Assembly (NCBI RefSeq): GCF_011397635.1
Contig: NC_064754.1
Coordinates: 37,515,543-37,579,542 of the forward strand
Length of the DNA: 64,000 nucleotides
From: Epinephelus fuscoguttatus
Taxonomy: Eukaryota > Chordata > Actinopteri > Perciformes > Serranidae
Direction: 5' to 3'
Part shown: piece by piece, positions 51,080 to 62,857 of the stretch
Position numbering within the stretch: the stretch's first letter is position 1
Layout: every line of letters starts with the position of its first letter
The notes under the pieces: generated by a model
Told to the model about the DNA's origin: nothing
Seen by the model: only the letters and a program-made list of their open reading frames with translations
Databases searched by the model: none
Position numbers and translations under genes: made by a program

Positions 51080-54000
51080 TCATTTCCCCCTCCTCAGGTT
51101 GGCTTCATCTACATCAAAGACAGAAAGAACAACATTCACTTTCACATCACATCTGATAAACACAGGAAGACACAGCTGCACTGTATCAGTTGTATCTTAC
51201 TGGCATAGTCCTCTGGGGTCATGGGTTGAGCGATGACCTTTCTGAAGGCCTCCAGCCACTCCCTCTGCTCCTGCTCCTGCTCACACATAAACACATACTG
51301 CCTCTCCGGAGTGTGCAGCGTGATGCCATTGTGCCACCGGCCTGACCTCAAGCTACGCCCGCTGCTCTCTGAAGCAGAGTAGCTGTGGCTCTCTGTGCCG
51401 ATGAAGACAGCCTTCAGTTCTGTAGCATCCTGATGGTAAAACAAACAGTGAAGAGATACACTTCAAAAGGATGTTTTGGATTTATTTATTCATCTATTTA
51501 CACAATCACTTTTAAAACACCATGTAGACGTTGTGGTAATATCTGTTCATTACCAGTGGATTTTTAAAATATAGAAGCTTTCTGTTCATCGAGCAAAGTG
51601 TGAACCACCTCTTCTTAAATGGCTCCCGAAGCTGAAACCACACAGACACAAAGACAGGCAGAGAGAGAAAACCTTAACTTCCTTTGTCAGATATAATAAA
51701 TAAAATAATTCAAATTACTTTTGTAGTAAACTCAGATAGCTGACAAACCGTTGGGCCAGTTTTCTCCATGTACCCTTCCTTCAGGCAATGTTTCGTTAGC
51801 TGAGGTATTAACTGTGCAAAGAGACACAGGTAACAGCGTTAACTGAGAATAAGTTGCAGTTTAAGGCTTTCACTTTTATGAAATTTTGTCTCACGTCATT
51901 ATCCTGAAGAGTAGGATGCTTCTTCTGGAGGTATGCCAGACGTGTTGCCCGAATAGCATTGAACAAGGACACAATTGCCTATAAGACATCAGATACAGGA
52001 GAGCACTTCAGAAATATATAAAATGCACGCATGCATGTAAACAGCCTGGATAGGTTAAAAAGGAGGGAGCCTTAAAAACCAGGATGGTTGAACGTAGTAC
52101 CTGTACTAGCAGGTAGCAGGTTTGTGGAGATTTTCTGATGGGACATTTTGGGTTATATGTACATTTTAAAGATCCTTCTGTACACCACCTTACACCTGTA
52201 TTCAGTCACGGAAGAAGTACTTAGATATTTTTGGTGTAAAAGTAACAAGTACAAGTACTGCATTCAAACTCGTACTTAAAGGGATAGTTGACTGCAAAAT
52301 CAAAATACATATTTTTCCCTTTCACATGCAGTGCTATTTATCAGTCTAGATTTTTTTTTTTTTTGGTGTGAGTTGTCAAGTGTTGAAGACATCAACATTT
52401 CTCTTTTATGATGGAACTAGATGTCACTTGGCTTCTGGGGCTCCAAGCGCCAAAAAACTCAACAGCAATGTCTCTTTCCAGAAATCATGACCCAGTTACT
52501 CAAGATAATCCACAGACCTTGTTGTGAGCAGTTTCATGTGGGAGCTATTTTTTTTCAACCAAACTACACCCACTAACTGTATCACTGCACAGAAGGAAGC
52601 ATGCATCTACTCATGGACGAGAGGCTCATGCTTGTGACAGTGTGAGATGTAAACTTTGATGGCATCCTAATCATCTGAGCTGTAATGTTAGCTAGCTCAG
52701 TGATGCTAGGTGAGCTAGCAGTAGATGCACACTTCCTTCTGCACAGTGATACAGTTGGCTGGTGTAGTTTGGTAGAAACAGAGTAGTTCCTACATGAAAA
52801 ATGATTATCTTGAGTAACCGGGTCATGATTTCTGGAAAGAGACATTGCTGTTGAGTTTTTCAAATGTATGTTTTTGGCGCTTTGAGCACCACAAGCCGAG
52901 TGCCATCTAGTTCCATTATATTGGAGTGAAGACAGACATCTCTATGGCAGATATCGCCAACGCTCAGCACCTCACACCAAAACAATCTAGATTGATAAAT
53001 ACCACCACAGGTAAAAAGAAAAATATGTTTTGCTTTGTTTATTTTATTTTGGGGTAAACTGTCCCTTTCAGTAAAAGTAGGTATTAGCATCCAAATATAC
53101 TGCACTTAAAGTACAAAAAGTACAAGTACTCATTGTGCAGTATGTCTCATTTTAGAAAAAATATACTGGTTATTGATGCATTAATGTGTTCATCATTTTA
53201 ATGTTGCAGCTAATAGAGGTGGAGCTCATTTTAATTAGTCTCCTTTATATACTGCTGGGAAGTTTAATCTGTACCTATACATCATCATTTAGAAATTAAT
53301 GATATTATATATTAATAATCTGAATCTGTAAAGTAACTAAAGCTGTCAGAGAAATGTAGCGGAGTGTTAAGTATAATATTTCCCTCTGAGCTGTCATATA
53401 GTTGAAGTATAAGGTTACATAATGTGCCAGACCAGACATCTTGGCCTATCTGATAAAAGCAGAAATAAAATAGCACCATGGCACTGGAGCTCACCTGTCC
53501 TTTCTCGTGATAAACAAACAGATTCCTTGTGCGTTCCTCATGCACATATGAGATCTGCAGACCGTGATTGTGACCAATCTTCTCCGGCTGGAAAACTGCA
53601 TTCAGGTCCTTCATGGAGATGACAGCTTTGGGAAGCTTGGACTTGGTTTTAATGAGAGAATTCAGGAAGGATTTCAAAAGATTAGATTACAAAAAGTACT
53701 TGACTATAAACCAATAAAACATTGATGATGAGGCAAAACTCACATCCTCTTTAATATAGTATCTGAGGGTGAAGTCTTTCCGGGACAGCAGGAAGATCCT
53801 CTTTAAAAACTGCTTGTTGTCTTTGCCCTTCTTCCATAGTGTTGACTCAAACTGGTCTAAGTTATGCATCAAATAAATAAAAGAGATGAAGAGCAACTAA
53901 ACTTGTTATATGACTTAATATTACAAATATCTTTAGACATTTTTATGCTAGTATAATGGCAGGATAATTACCTGAGCAATAAGCTTGCTGGAAGTAGTTG

Positions 54001-56245
54001 TTTTCTCCTGTGAATTCTCTTCTTTCATACTTTGCACGGATCCACTGATCCTTAAGAACACTACAACAAAACAAAGCACTCATTACTGTTTCCCTATGGA
54101 TGAAAGACAAGTGTTTATTCATTAATGAATGAGTTATTCATACTGTCTGTAATAACAGCTCCTCTTTGGAACCAAACTCTCACTGTTTGTTCCTCTTTCT
54201 GTACCTCCCCACACTCATTCACTAAACATAGCAACTTCACTTTTCACTTCCACTGTGCCAGTGAGGTGAATGGATGGCGAATGCAGTGACGGTCACTCAC
54301 ATGCAGTCTGTTTGTTGTGGCCGGTAAAAGAAGGCAGGGACACACTTCTCATAAATGGCTTTAGCTGCAGAATTTCCCCTCTCCCGCATGAACTGAAAAC
54401 ACAGTATGTGAGATTTAACGGGACATTTCATCCCTGGCATTTAATTTTTTTAGATCCATGTCCTGGAGAGCAGGGCTGCTCAATTTGCAACATACAAATA
54501 AATGTATATACACATTGTTGGTGTCTCAGTATTAAAGGGTAACTTTGGTATTTCCAACTTGGACCCTATTTTCCCATTTTTTGTATCTAAGTGAGCAGTA
54601 GGAACACGAATTTTTGAAATTAGCCTAGTATTGGGTGACAGGGCTGCAGCAGCAAAACCGCCTGCAATATAATCCCTGGGGGCAATTGAGCATCTTCAAT
54701 TTATGTCCACTAAAAGTGCTTGTTTTTGCCACTGACAGGCTCAGACTGTTATTTTCAGTGTCTGACAACATTATGGAAAGGATCCTGACAGAGACACACC
54801 TTTTTATAAAAGAGTATGATCCTTTTATTTAACCATAAACACACCCATTAAAGCTGTTGTCTAACCCACCAGACTCCATTTAAATAAACAGTAATTTGAG
54901 CACTGTAAGACACACTTCATTCAAAGTCGACAGACGCAAAATTAAACTCACAAAAGTTGTCTTGGTTTATCTCGTCACTATTCCAATTAAATTACTGTTT
55001 ATTTAAATGGAGTCTGGTGTGTTTGGCGATGGAGATTTTGGGTCTGTTTCTGCTTAAATAAAAGGATCTAATGCATTTATAAATTATCTCTGTAGGGATC
55101 CTTCCCAAAATGTTGTCAGACACTATAATAACAGTATAACAACCTGAGCCTGTTAGTGGCAAAAACAAGCACTTTTAGTGGACATAAATTGATGATGCTC
55201 AATTGTCCACAGAGATTACACTGAAGTAGCTTTCACTGCAGCTGGTTGCGGCCCTCTCTTATAATCACTAATTTTAAAAATTGTTGTCCCCATTTATCAC
55301 TTTGATACAAAAACATGGGAAAATAGAGTTCAAGTTGAAAAATACCAAAGTCACCCTTTAAGTGGGGCGTGCTAATTTTCAGTATGTATAAATGTCAATT
55401 GAATAAATAATATATAAAAAAGTTATTAGCAATCCAATTACAAACTTATACCTCTACTAGTGAATCATCCCAGAGATCCAGACGTATGGATTTGACTCTG
55501 CTGACAGCAGGTATATTACGATGCATCCCTGAACAGTTCACGCACAAAAAGATACCCAGAGTGTAGGAGGCCCAGTCAGGCTCTGTGAGCGAAAACAATA
55601 TATAAATCACAATGTTTACACTGTAAGAAGGAACTAAATAAAGTGCAAGCTCTAGCTGTGTGAGCAGCAAACACAGACCACACTACAATAAAGTGTAAGT
55701 GACAGTAACAGCTTCTTTAGTAGGCTGATGTGCACAACAAACCTGTGGATAAATTTAAGTATTTAATTTGTTGTTTGTCTTTTTCTCTCACACAGATTAT
55801 TAACTCCTCGTCACTGATGGCAACAACGTGTTAGAGGGAACAATGAAGTCATACCACAGAATATACAGTAGCCACCACTTCCCCTTAAGATAGTTTATAT
55901 AAAACATGACTTGGCTATCTATAATATATGACTTTAGAGATAGTTCTGTTAACAAACAACATCACGTGGCCCGATGAAGCAGGTTGCTGTTTATCATTCT
56001 TTTAACTTTGATAAAGAAGGCACATTGACTCACTCACACAGAAATCAGGTATGACAGTCTTCGACAAAGCGTGTATTGTTGGTAATCAGTCAAACAATGG
56101 TATCAGTCATACTAAAATGAATATATTATGCTTTTCAGTCCTTGTCAGTGTACTCACCAGGAGCTCCACAGTCAGCACACAAGTTGTTACCCGGCTGTCG
56201 CACCAAATCGAGCAGGATTTTGTTATTTCTCTCCAGATTGGCCAT
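51080..56245 (-). CDS. adap2: Arf-GAP with dual PH domains 2 (centaurin alpha 2), 11 exons
   Basis: Coding exons on the minus strand: 56245-56158, 55582-55452, 54392-54301, 54060-53972, 53856-53744, 53641-53495, 51978-51895, 51811-51749, 51631-51554, 51429-51201 and 51108-51080. Phases agree and give 380 residues (human ADAP2 has 381). The N-terminal Arf-GAP zinc finger has Cys23, Cys26, Cys43 and Cys46 (spacing 2-16-2) and the catalytic arginine in CSGMHR (Arg51). PH domain 1 (about 134-240) contains LWKKGKDNKQFLKR and ISMKDLNAVFQPEKIG; PH domain 2 (about 258-365) contains EGYMEKTGP, PFKKRWFTL and EQEQREWLEAFR. The protein binds phosphoinositides and stimulates GTP hydrolysis by Arf6 at the plasma membrane. 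The exon 6 acceptor (ACCAAG before TCCAAG) is weak; a start a few codons away is possible. The last exon encodes only a short tail ending EANLRRGK. Confidence 0.94.
52200..53415. repeat. hAT-like dispersed repeat interrupted by family A copy 4
   Basis: Left part 'gaagaagtacttagatattt' and 'aagtaacaagtacaagtact' plus 'gcattcaaactcgtact' (to 52275) continues after 53070 with 'cagtaaaagtaggtattagc' and 'aagtacaagtactcattgtg', 'gatgcattaatgtgttcatc' and 'atactgctgggaagtttaat'. This is one common fish repeat split in two by the family A element. The whole lies in adap2 intron 6. Confidence 0.6.
52276..53070. repeat. Family A hairpin repeat, copy 4
   Basis: Starts 'ttaaagggatagttgactgc' and ends 'ggggtaaactgtccctttca'. 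Long inverted arms pair as in copy 1 (for example 'ggtgtgagttgtcaagtgtt' with the right-arm 'caccaaaacaatctagattg' side). It is 795 bp, in adap2 intron 6, and inserted into an older repeat. Confidence 0.7.
54532..55361. repeat. Family B TTAA-bounded long-hairpin repeat
   Basis: Starts 'ttaaagggtaactttggtat' and ends 'ataccaaagtcaccctttaa'. The two halves are inverted repeats over most of the length: 'atttatgtccactaaaagtg' on the left with 'cacttttagtggacataaat' on the right, and 'ccagactccatttaaataaa' with 'tttatttaaatggagtctgg' at the centre. It occupies most of adap2 intron 2. Same architecture and TTAA ends as family A, but different sequence. No coding capacity. Confidence 0.75.
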
Positions 56246-58039
56246 AGGTGAAGGTGATATGTTTCAGTCAGAGTGACAGTTGAGTCCCAGCAGAAGAGCT
56301 ACTGGGTATTAACTCCATATTGGTCCCACACATTGGATGGCACAGAGCTGCTCTGCTCAGTAGCAGGTGAAAAACATAATTTCTTCTCTGGCCAGTGGCC
56401 CAGCATTTCCTCTTACCAGCACAGCATCATGAAGTTTATTGTTCTGCATACAAGCGCAGAGGTCCAGAAATAACAGAGAAAGGAAGTGAAACAAACGTCA
56501 CCATAAAACAGGGTGATTGAGTTACAGTATGAGACGGATAGACCTATATGTAGCCTGAGCTGTGAGTCTGACTGGTGTGGGGGAGGCATTATCATGTTAG
56601 GACAGGTACACTGTAAACATCTGAAACACCTTTCATTTAAAAATATTCAATTTAACTTATTTCAATTAATGTATTCAATTCGTCCAAAGTGGAGGGTAGA
56701 CTTAACAGAAACATCTCTTTATAATAAAAGGCATTTTAGATAAATATATTGAAACATTATCTAAACATTTTAATACAACTTCTCACAACCTGGACTAAAT
56801 TTTAATGTTTACTTATTAAGTATGTGAGGTTTTAAAGGTTCTACACATTTCTGAGTGTTTACACTTATTATGCTGTACTTGACTGACACGTGAATCTCCC
56901 GCCTTTCCCACTAAAATTACCACCAAATTCACCTTTGCTTTAAAAATATTATAGGTATTTTGATGATCTCATATAATTCCCTTATCAGCCAAACCCAATG
57001 AACACACCTGTGTGTGTGAGTGTGCAGGGCCCTTAAATACAAACCCATGAAAACAGTCTCATTGCGAAAATTTACTTTAGAAATGTGACAATGTATTGAC
57101 CTTATGCAGCCCGCCACCATATATAGCTTGTTCCACCTCCGGTTTTGTATCTTAACTTCTGGTTGCCATTGCTGGCTGTTCCTGAGAGATATACGTCTCA
57201 AACTTGAGAACACACATCCACATTTTTGCAGAGGTCATATGGCCTGACTCTACATAATGTAACCTATTCCCACTCCCAGTGTGGACAGGAAGGCAAAAAT
57301 AATGGAGTCTGAGCACTTCCTGTTTGTTGAAACACATAAGGTCAACACAGATGGATGAAAGATAAGTGTATTTACATTGAAGTTAAAAGCTGCACTGACA
57401 TATTCAAGCCACCTGGTGGCAGAATGACAGCAGCACAATCTGATAGATGGTGCCTTGAGCTTGACACACACTCTTATTTACCAGTTTATCTAGGTATCTA
57501 GGTAAAAAGCTAATGCAATCTACAACTCTGAAAAAAAAAACACTCTTCCGTGAGGGTTACTGAAACTGTAACAGAGTTGTTGACTTGAAATCATGGTCAT
57601 TTTGGAGGAATAGATGAAATATTTCGATCATTTGAGTGAAAGTGGCAACACAATATCTAACTTTACTTTGTAACAAGTGGAGGTCCTGCAATCAAAATAT
57701 TACCTGGGCAAAGGCAAAGCCATATATAAGTATTATCAGCATTAACCAGCAAAATAAGTAAAACTGTGAAATAAATATAGTGAAGTAAAAAATACAATAT
57801 TTCCCTCAAAAATGTAGTTTAGTAGAAGTATGAGATGTCATAAAATATAAACACAGCAGCACCTCAAAATTGTTCTTCAGTCTATGCAGAATTCTTGAGT
57901 AAATATATTTCTTTACCTTCAACAGCAAGTATGAGGGATAGCAGCTGCCAAAACTGGGCTTCTTTTTTCATTAGAAAATGTTTTTCTTTGGATTCTGCAG
58001 TGTTCATTTCTGTCTGCATTAGACCATGGTGATGTCATT

Positions 58040-58680
58040 TAAATGCATGCAGCTTCAGCGTTACTTAAAAAACTGGATTCTGCATATCATGCTGCATTAC
58101 GTTATGTCACAAATGTGGGCTCTCACACTCACCACTGCATTTTATATAAATCTTTAGGATGGTCCTCTGTATCAGAGGAGAAAAATGCACATTGCTATTT
58201 ATTGCCACGGCATTGTAAACTACTTACTTATATTTCCAGCCGTTTGTCCTTTCATACCAGCAACTACTGCATTGCATATTGTTCTTAAAGTCATTCTTTT
58301 AAATGTCCCCAGGGTGTACTGAGAGCTTGGTAAAACTGCTGTCTCCTCTTATACACCCTGGGTATGGAATAAGCTTCAAAATGCTGTTACCTTTAAAGCA
58401 CTCCCTTCCTTGAACACTTTTAAATGTCTTTTTAAAAAAGTGCTCTGAAGGAAACATGTTGATGCCTTATATAGTCCTCAACCTAAGTGGAATGTGTATA
58501 GATGTCTCTGGTATGGCTTGCATATCCCTTTTCTTTCCTACTTTCTCTGTGTTGCTTTTATGTATTGTATGAGTTTCACTGTGTAACATATACATATTTT
58601 TTTAAATGAAACTGATTATGTTGACTCTGCCACCTTCTGACCAGAACTCCCTAAAGTAGAGGCTAGATAAGGCTAATAAC
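58040..58680 (+). mobile_element. 5'-truncated LINE: C-terminal reverse-transcriptase fragment and 3' UTR
   Basis: The translation LLKKLDSAYHAALRYVTN, HHCILYKSLGWSSVSEEKN and YISSRLSFHTSNY is the conserved C-terminal end of fish LINE reverse transcriptases that read LDxxYHAxLRF, THHCxLYxxVGWxxL and PYISSxLxFHTSNY. After a stop and a shift at about 58288 the similarity continues in the following 100 bases (RVYTELGKTAVSS, then WNKLQNAV). The 3' part has 'gaccagaactcccta', common in such 3' tails. Only the last part of the element is present, as expected of 5'-truncated insertions. Not active. Confidence 0.7.
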
Positions 58681-58863
58681 ACTTAATAAAGAATAAAAGA
58701 TAGATAAAGGACAAATACAAGGTAAATAAAATAAAAGATAAAAATAAAAAAGACTCATTAAAATCAAAATTCCCTTAAATGTACCAAATAATAGTTATGT
58801 TATGTTTGCATTTATTTATTTCCAGTTTATTTTTAAATGTATTTATTCATTTTTTGATGACAC

Positions 58864-58915
<52 letters not shown>
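58864..58915. repeat. (GATT)13 tandem repeat
   Basis: About 13 uninterrupted four-base units. It follows the LINE fragment by about 180 bases; whether it began as the LINE 3' tail cannot be told. Confidence 0.9.
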
Positions 58916-59079
58916 ATTGGCAGCTAGTCTGAGGCGCTATTCATTTTATTGTACAGTACTAAAGTAGGTGTTTCTTATATTTAATCGACCCTCACTAATA
59001 TAATTGGAGTGTGTAATCATAAACAATATGAAATATTCCGACAAAGGATCACAGTAATCTGATACCACGTAAGTGAGCG

Positions 59080-59317
59080 CACTGAGTGTACCTCAGAAAC
59101 AGAACACACTCCTGTACGGTAGGTGGCGGTGTTCACCTTTGACGTCGGTTCACAATCCGTCAGTCAACAAAAAGAAGAAGAAGCACTCCGGAACCAATGG
59201 CAGTGGTGTTGTTGGTGTTCCGCCGGCGGATTGAAAACGTCGGACAAGCTGAGGGCAAAGTTGTCCAATCTATATGATGTTGTAGCTAAAACAAACGATT
59301 ATTTATCTTAATTAACG
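59080..59317 (+). promoter_or_regulatory. Probable tefm promoter region
   Basis: Upstream of the tefm start codon this segment contains 'gtaggtggcggtgttcacc' (59120-59138), a CREB-like 'tgacgtc' (59141-59147), an 'aagaagaagaag' stretch and 'ccggaaccaatgg' with a CCAAT box and an ETS-like CCGGAA. There is no obvious TATA box, as is usual for housekeeping nuclear genes of mitochondrial factors. The transcription start is not determined. Confidence 0.45.
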
Positions 59318-62021
59318 ATGATGTGGGTGGCCAGACGGTTTCTGTCTACGGTGGCCCAGAGAAGTCAGTGTTTTATTGAAATGTTTTGTGTTTTACGGTT
59401 TGAATTTGAGCTCGCAGACTAGCTGCGGTAACGCTAAGCTAACAAACTTGGCTATGTTTCTTCGCTAACTTAAACTGTTTCAGGGTATATTAGTATTTCC
59501 ACAGTTTTAGACATTAACTTGAATTAACACAGCCTTTGAGTCTGACATTTGAAAAGTGTACAGTAACTGACACGATGACTTTCTCTTCTCACGTGTTGTG
59601 GAGAATCAACTCGCAGTAGGTTGTATTTCATCCACACGCAGGCTGATTTGACCACTCATCCATCTATTATCTCTCCTGCAGGTCAGTATGCGGGACAGTC
59701 TGGTTTATTCCGCCGCCCACAGCACGGCAGCCTCCCTGAGCTGGAGCTGCGGTATCTCCAGTGCACATGCTGCTGGCGGAGCAGGGTTCCCGTGGCAGGC
59801 TTTGAGACCCTGAACGCCACCATCTCCTCCAACTCCACCTCTGAGCACTGCAAAGAGGACACCAGATCCCTGGATGAGTGCTATACCTCCGAGCAACGAG
59901 ACACCATTCTCCAGCTGCTCAACAACGCCACACCGTCAGAGCTGGCCGGCGTCAAGCTCCTGAGAGGCCGCAAGTCTATCAACATTGTGGAGTACAGGAC
60001 TAAAAACGGGCCCTTTAAAACTCTGGAGAGTGTGGTCAATGTGCCGCTGCTGAAGCACAAAAGTGCTGTGGTAGTGTTCAACTCCATCCTAAACCCGGTG
60101 AAGAAGGAGAGGAAAGTGAGGATTCAGTTGGCCAAGTTTATCAGACCAGAGGTTGACAAGTCATGGCTGGAGGTGAGGTCCTTGTCCCTTTTCCACACAC
60201 CTGCCCTCTTCTTTATGTGAGAAAATACTCATTGTAGAGACAGCGTTGTAGACATGAACTTAAAGGTCCAGTGTGTAAGATTTAGTGGCATGTAGCAGTG
60301 AGGATTGCAGACTGTGACCAGCTGAAACTTCTCCATGTAAGAATTCCTTCAGTTTTGTTCAGGAGTTTTTTTTTACCAGCAGCCAGCCTATCCACAGAGG
60401 TCTCTTCTTCTCCAAAACAAACCGACCAGGTGATTAAAACTGGTAAAAACACTGGATAAAGCAGTTTCACATTACAAATCAGTGTTTCTCATACACCATT
60501 TGCATGCCGCAGGTGGGCAGCTCACCCAGCAACTGCTAATGTGTACTCACCTGTTTTCTGATCCAGACGTGCAGGAGGTTTTTACTGGGAGCTGAATTAG
60601 CTGCAGAGGTCTCTTCCTCTCCAGACTAAACAGACCAGGTGATTGAAACCACCAAAAACACTGAAAAATTGCAGTTTCGCGTGAAAAAATAAGTCTTTCC
60701 CATTCTCTCGTAGCAAAGGGGCTAATAACTCCAGTGGCCAACTTGCAAACATGAATGATCCTATCTAGAGCCAGTGTTTGGTCTGTCCGGTCTGGGCTAC
60801 TGTAGAAACATGGTAGAGCAACACTGTGTTTTCCATAGAAGAGGACCTAGCTATGTTTTATGTTATATTTCTTGACAAAGCTCAGCATGAACCATAGAAG
60901 ATATTATACAGCTGTTTCCACGTTATGTAGTACTGTAAGGCGGATAGCTGGCACTGACCTTTGACATCCTGGCTGCAACAGATCCAGTGTTTGTTTCATC
61001 TCATTTCAGATGTCACACAAAATGTCAAAATAGAAAGTAGGATAATTCACTGTGACAGCCTGTCATCATTCTGTATGTGTTTACTCAGGATGCCAGCTCA
61101 ATTGTGTCAATAGTGTGTGGGACTAATAAAATTGCCTGGGCTCATGTGGACCGTGGGATGACGGTGCTGGAATGGCAGCAGCTGGACTGTCCTAATTTCC
61201 TGAGGGGGACATACTTGGCTTCTGCTTACTTGAATGATGTGAGTATGATTACCAGTGTCCATGGTATTACTGAAAATGACACAGTGGCTATTTGAATGAG
61301 TCTTCACAGTGAAACTTTTCAACACCTATTATTTTTTGTTTTGTTTTGTTATTAAGGAACTCAAGGTATGAGCCGATACAGAACAGCACAGTGTGTAATT
61401 TTTCTTTTCTGTCATTAGGTCTCCGCGGTCCTGGCACACCTCCCATCAGCTGACTTCTACATCATTGAGAAGTCCTCCATCTCAGTCCAGAATACGGCTC
61501 TTTTCCCCATCATGGCCCACATGAGGGCTGTGGAGGCCATGCTGTTTGCTCTGCTTGAGCCAAGAAACTCACCACCTGATTCCAACATTCCTCCCAGGTG
61601 GGAAAAAGGGATTACAAATCAGTAATCACTTTATAAATGTACCTGGCCTTTGATATATGGTTGTGGGTTATTTGTGGCTGCTGCTTGAAGAAACCACAGC
61701 AGTTCATGAAATGACATCACAAAATATCCTTTGTTTGTTTCCTGCTTCCTCTGCAGAGTCCTAAACATGATGCGTACTGCTGTGGGACGTCACTTTGGAC
61801 TCATGGTGGGCGAGTCGCGGACCAGCGGGGCACAGACAGTGCGACAGCTGATGACTGAGTCGGTAACACAGAAGCTTCCCAGGATAAACTTCCCCCCGGA
61901 GCTGCTGCTGAAGCACAGCAATTCTTTCCAGATGGGCAGCAAGAGAGGAGGGGAGGAACTCTGCGATGCTCTGCTTCAGGCAGTGGCTTTTTATGAGCTG
62001 CTCAGTGAAGCTTCCGGTTAA
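59318..62021 (+). CDS. tefm: Mitochondrial transcription elongation factor, 5 exons
   Basis: Coding exons: 59318-59363, 59682-60172, 61089-61238, 61419-61597 and 61757-62021. Phases agree and give 376 residues (human TEFM has 360). Two in-frame ATGs stand in tandem at the start. The basic N-terminus (MMWVARRFLSTVAQR) fits a mitochondrial targeting peptide. A helix-hairpin-helix region at about 84-150 includes LLRGRKSINIVEYR and GPFKTLESVVNVPLL, closely matching human TEFM. The rest is the RNase H-like pseudonuclease fold, with IVSIVCGTNKIAWAHVDR, ADFYIIEKSSISVQNTALFP and GRHFGLMVGESRTSG. TEFM binds mitochondrial RNA polymerase and promotes processive transcription of mtDNA, including past the replication-primer termination site. 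An ATTAAA at 62168 is a possible polyadenylation signal. Confidence 0.96.
60262..60960. repeat. Dispersed repeat in tefm intron 2
   Basis: Begins 'aaaggtccagtgtgtaagat' and contains an internally repeated module: 'acagaggtctcttcttctcc' with 'gaccaggtgattaaaactgg', then 'gcagaggtctcttcctctcc' with 'gaccaggtgattgaaacc' about 215 bases later. This opening sequence is typical of a repeat family common in percomorph fish. Ends are approximate. Confidence 0.55.
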
Positions 62022-62857
62022 CCACCACATGGACCCACCTCCTGGACCCACCTCATGGCCACATGATAAATAACATCCACTAAAGCAAACCTCTTGAGCC
62101 TTTTTGGACTTTTACCAAACGGTTACCCCTTGAACAGATTTGGTGGCGGTTAATGGTACATTTAAGTATTAAATATTTTTATTGTTACAAAACCACTCCA
62201 ATACTGTTTTTTTTTTGGGATGCTGACCAGGAGTCTTGCTGCATGGCTTTGTTATTTTTGCTGTCGACTGTCTGCCATCTTCCTGCTGTCTAGGGATTTT
62301 CACTCCTCTCAGTTTGTGTTAAGGGTTCATGTACTACACCAACAGGGCTGGGCATTGTATCCATAATCAATATGGTGAACGTACCAGACTGTTTTAGCTG
62401 TTATATTATTTGCCTTTACCCACTATATCCACATTCATTACTGATGATTATTTTTAAAAAAAATCTCATCCTGTAGTTATTTTGTGAACGCACCGATAGC
62501 CAACCTTACAATGTTGCCGTAATATTGATGTTGAGGTACGAGGTAAAAAATACACTGATGTTTGATATTTTTCCATATCACCCAGCCCAACTATGCAATG
62601 AAAACACTGTACTGATCTCACCAGTACCTGAACAATCACAGTGATTTACATTCTATGAAAATGAGCAACGCAATTTACAAAAATAGAATGTTTTAATTTA
62701 CTTTTCATGGTTGCACTTACATGTAAATAAAATGCATCTCATTTGCATTCAGTTGATTTGACTGACAGTATTTAGGTGGAGATAGTGTTCAGGTGAAATG
62801 AACGCACAGTAAAATAAATACTGACTGGAGTAAGGTGAGGTAGTAAGGTTCTTTTCT
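62022..62857. other. Convergent 3' region between tefm and atad5
   Basis: The tefm 3' UTR (ATTAAA at 62168-62173, further AATAAA near 62725) and the atad5 3' UTR on the opposite strand must share this 836-bp stretch. AT-rich, no gene or clear repeat seen. Confidence 0.6.

Larger units (their letters stand above)
56246..59317. other. Intergenic region between adap2 and tefm 5' ends
   Basis: The two genes are divergent with about 3.1 kb between start codons. The stretch holds part of a hAT-like repeat (57620-57905), a LINE 3' fragment (58040-58680) and a GATT tandem repeat. Promoter-proximal DNA for tefm lies at about 59080-59317. No additional gene was found. Confidence 0.6.

Noticed and set aside
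60282-60741. Minus-strand frames in tefm intron 2
   Set aside because: Part of a dispersed repeat with an internal duplication; no coding similarity.
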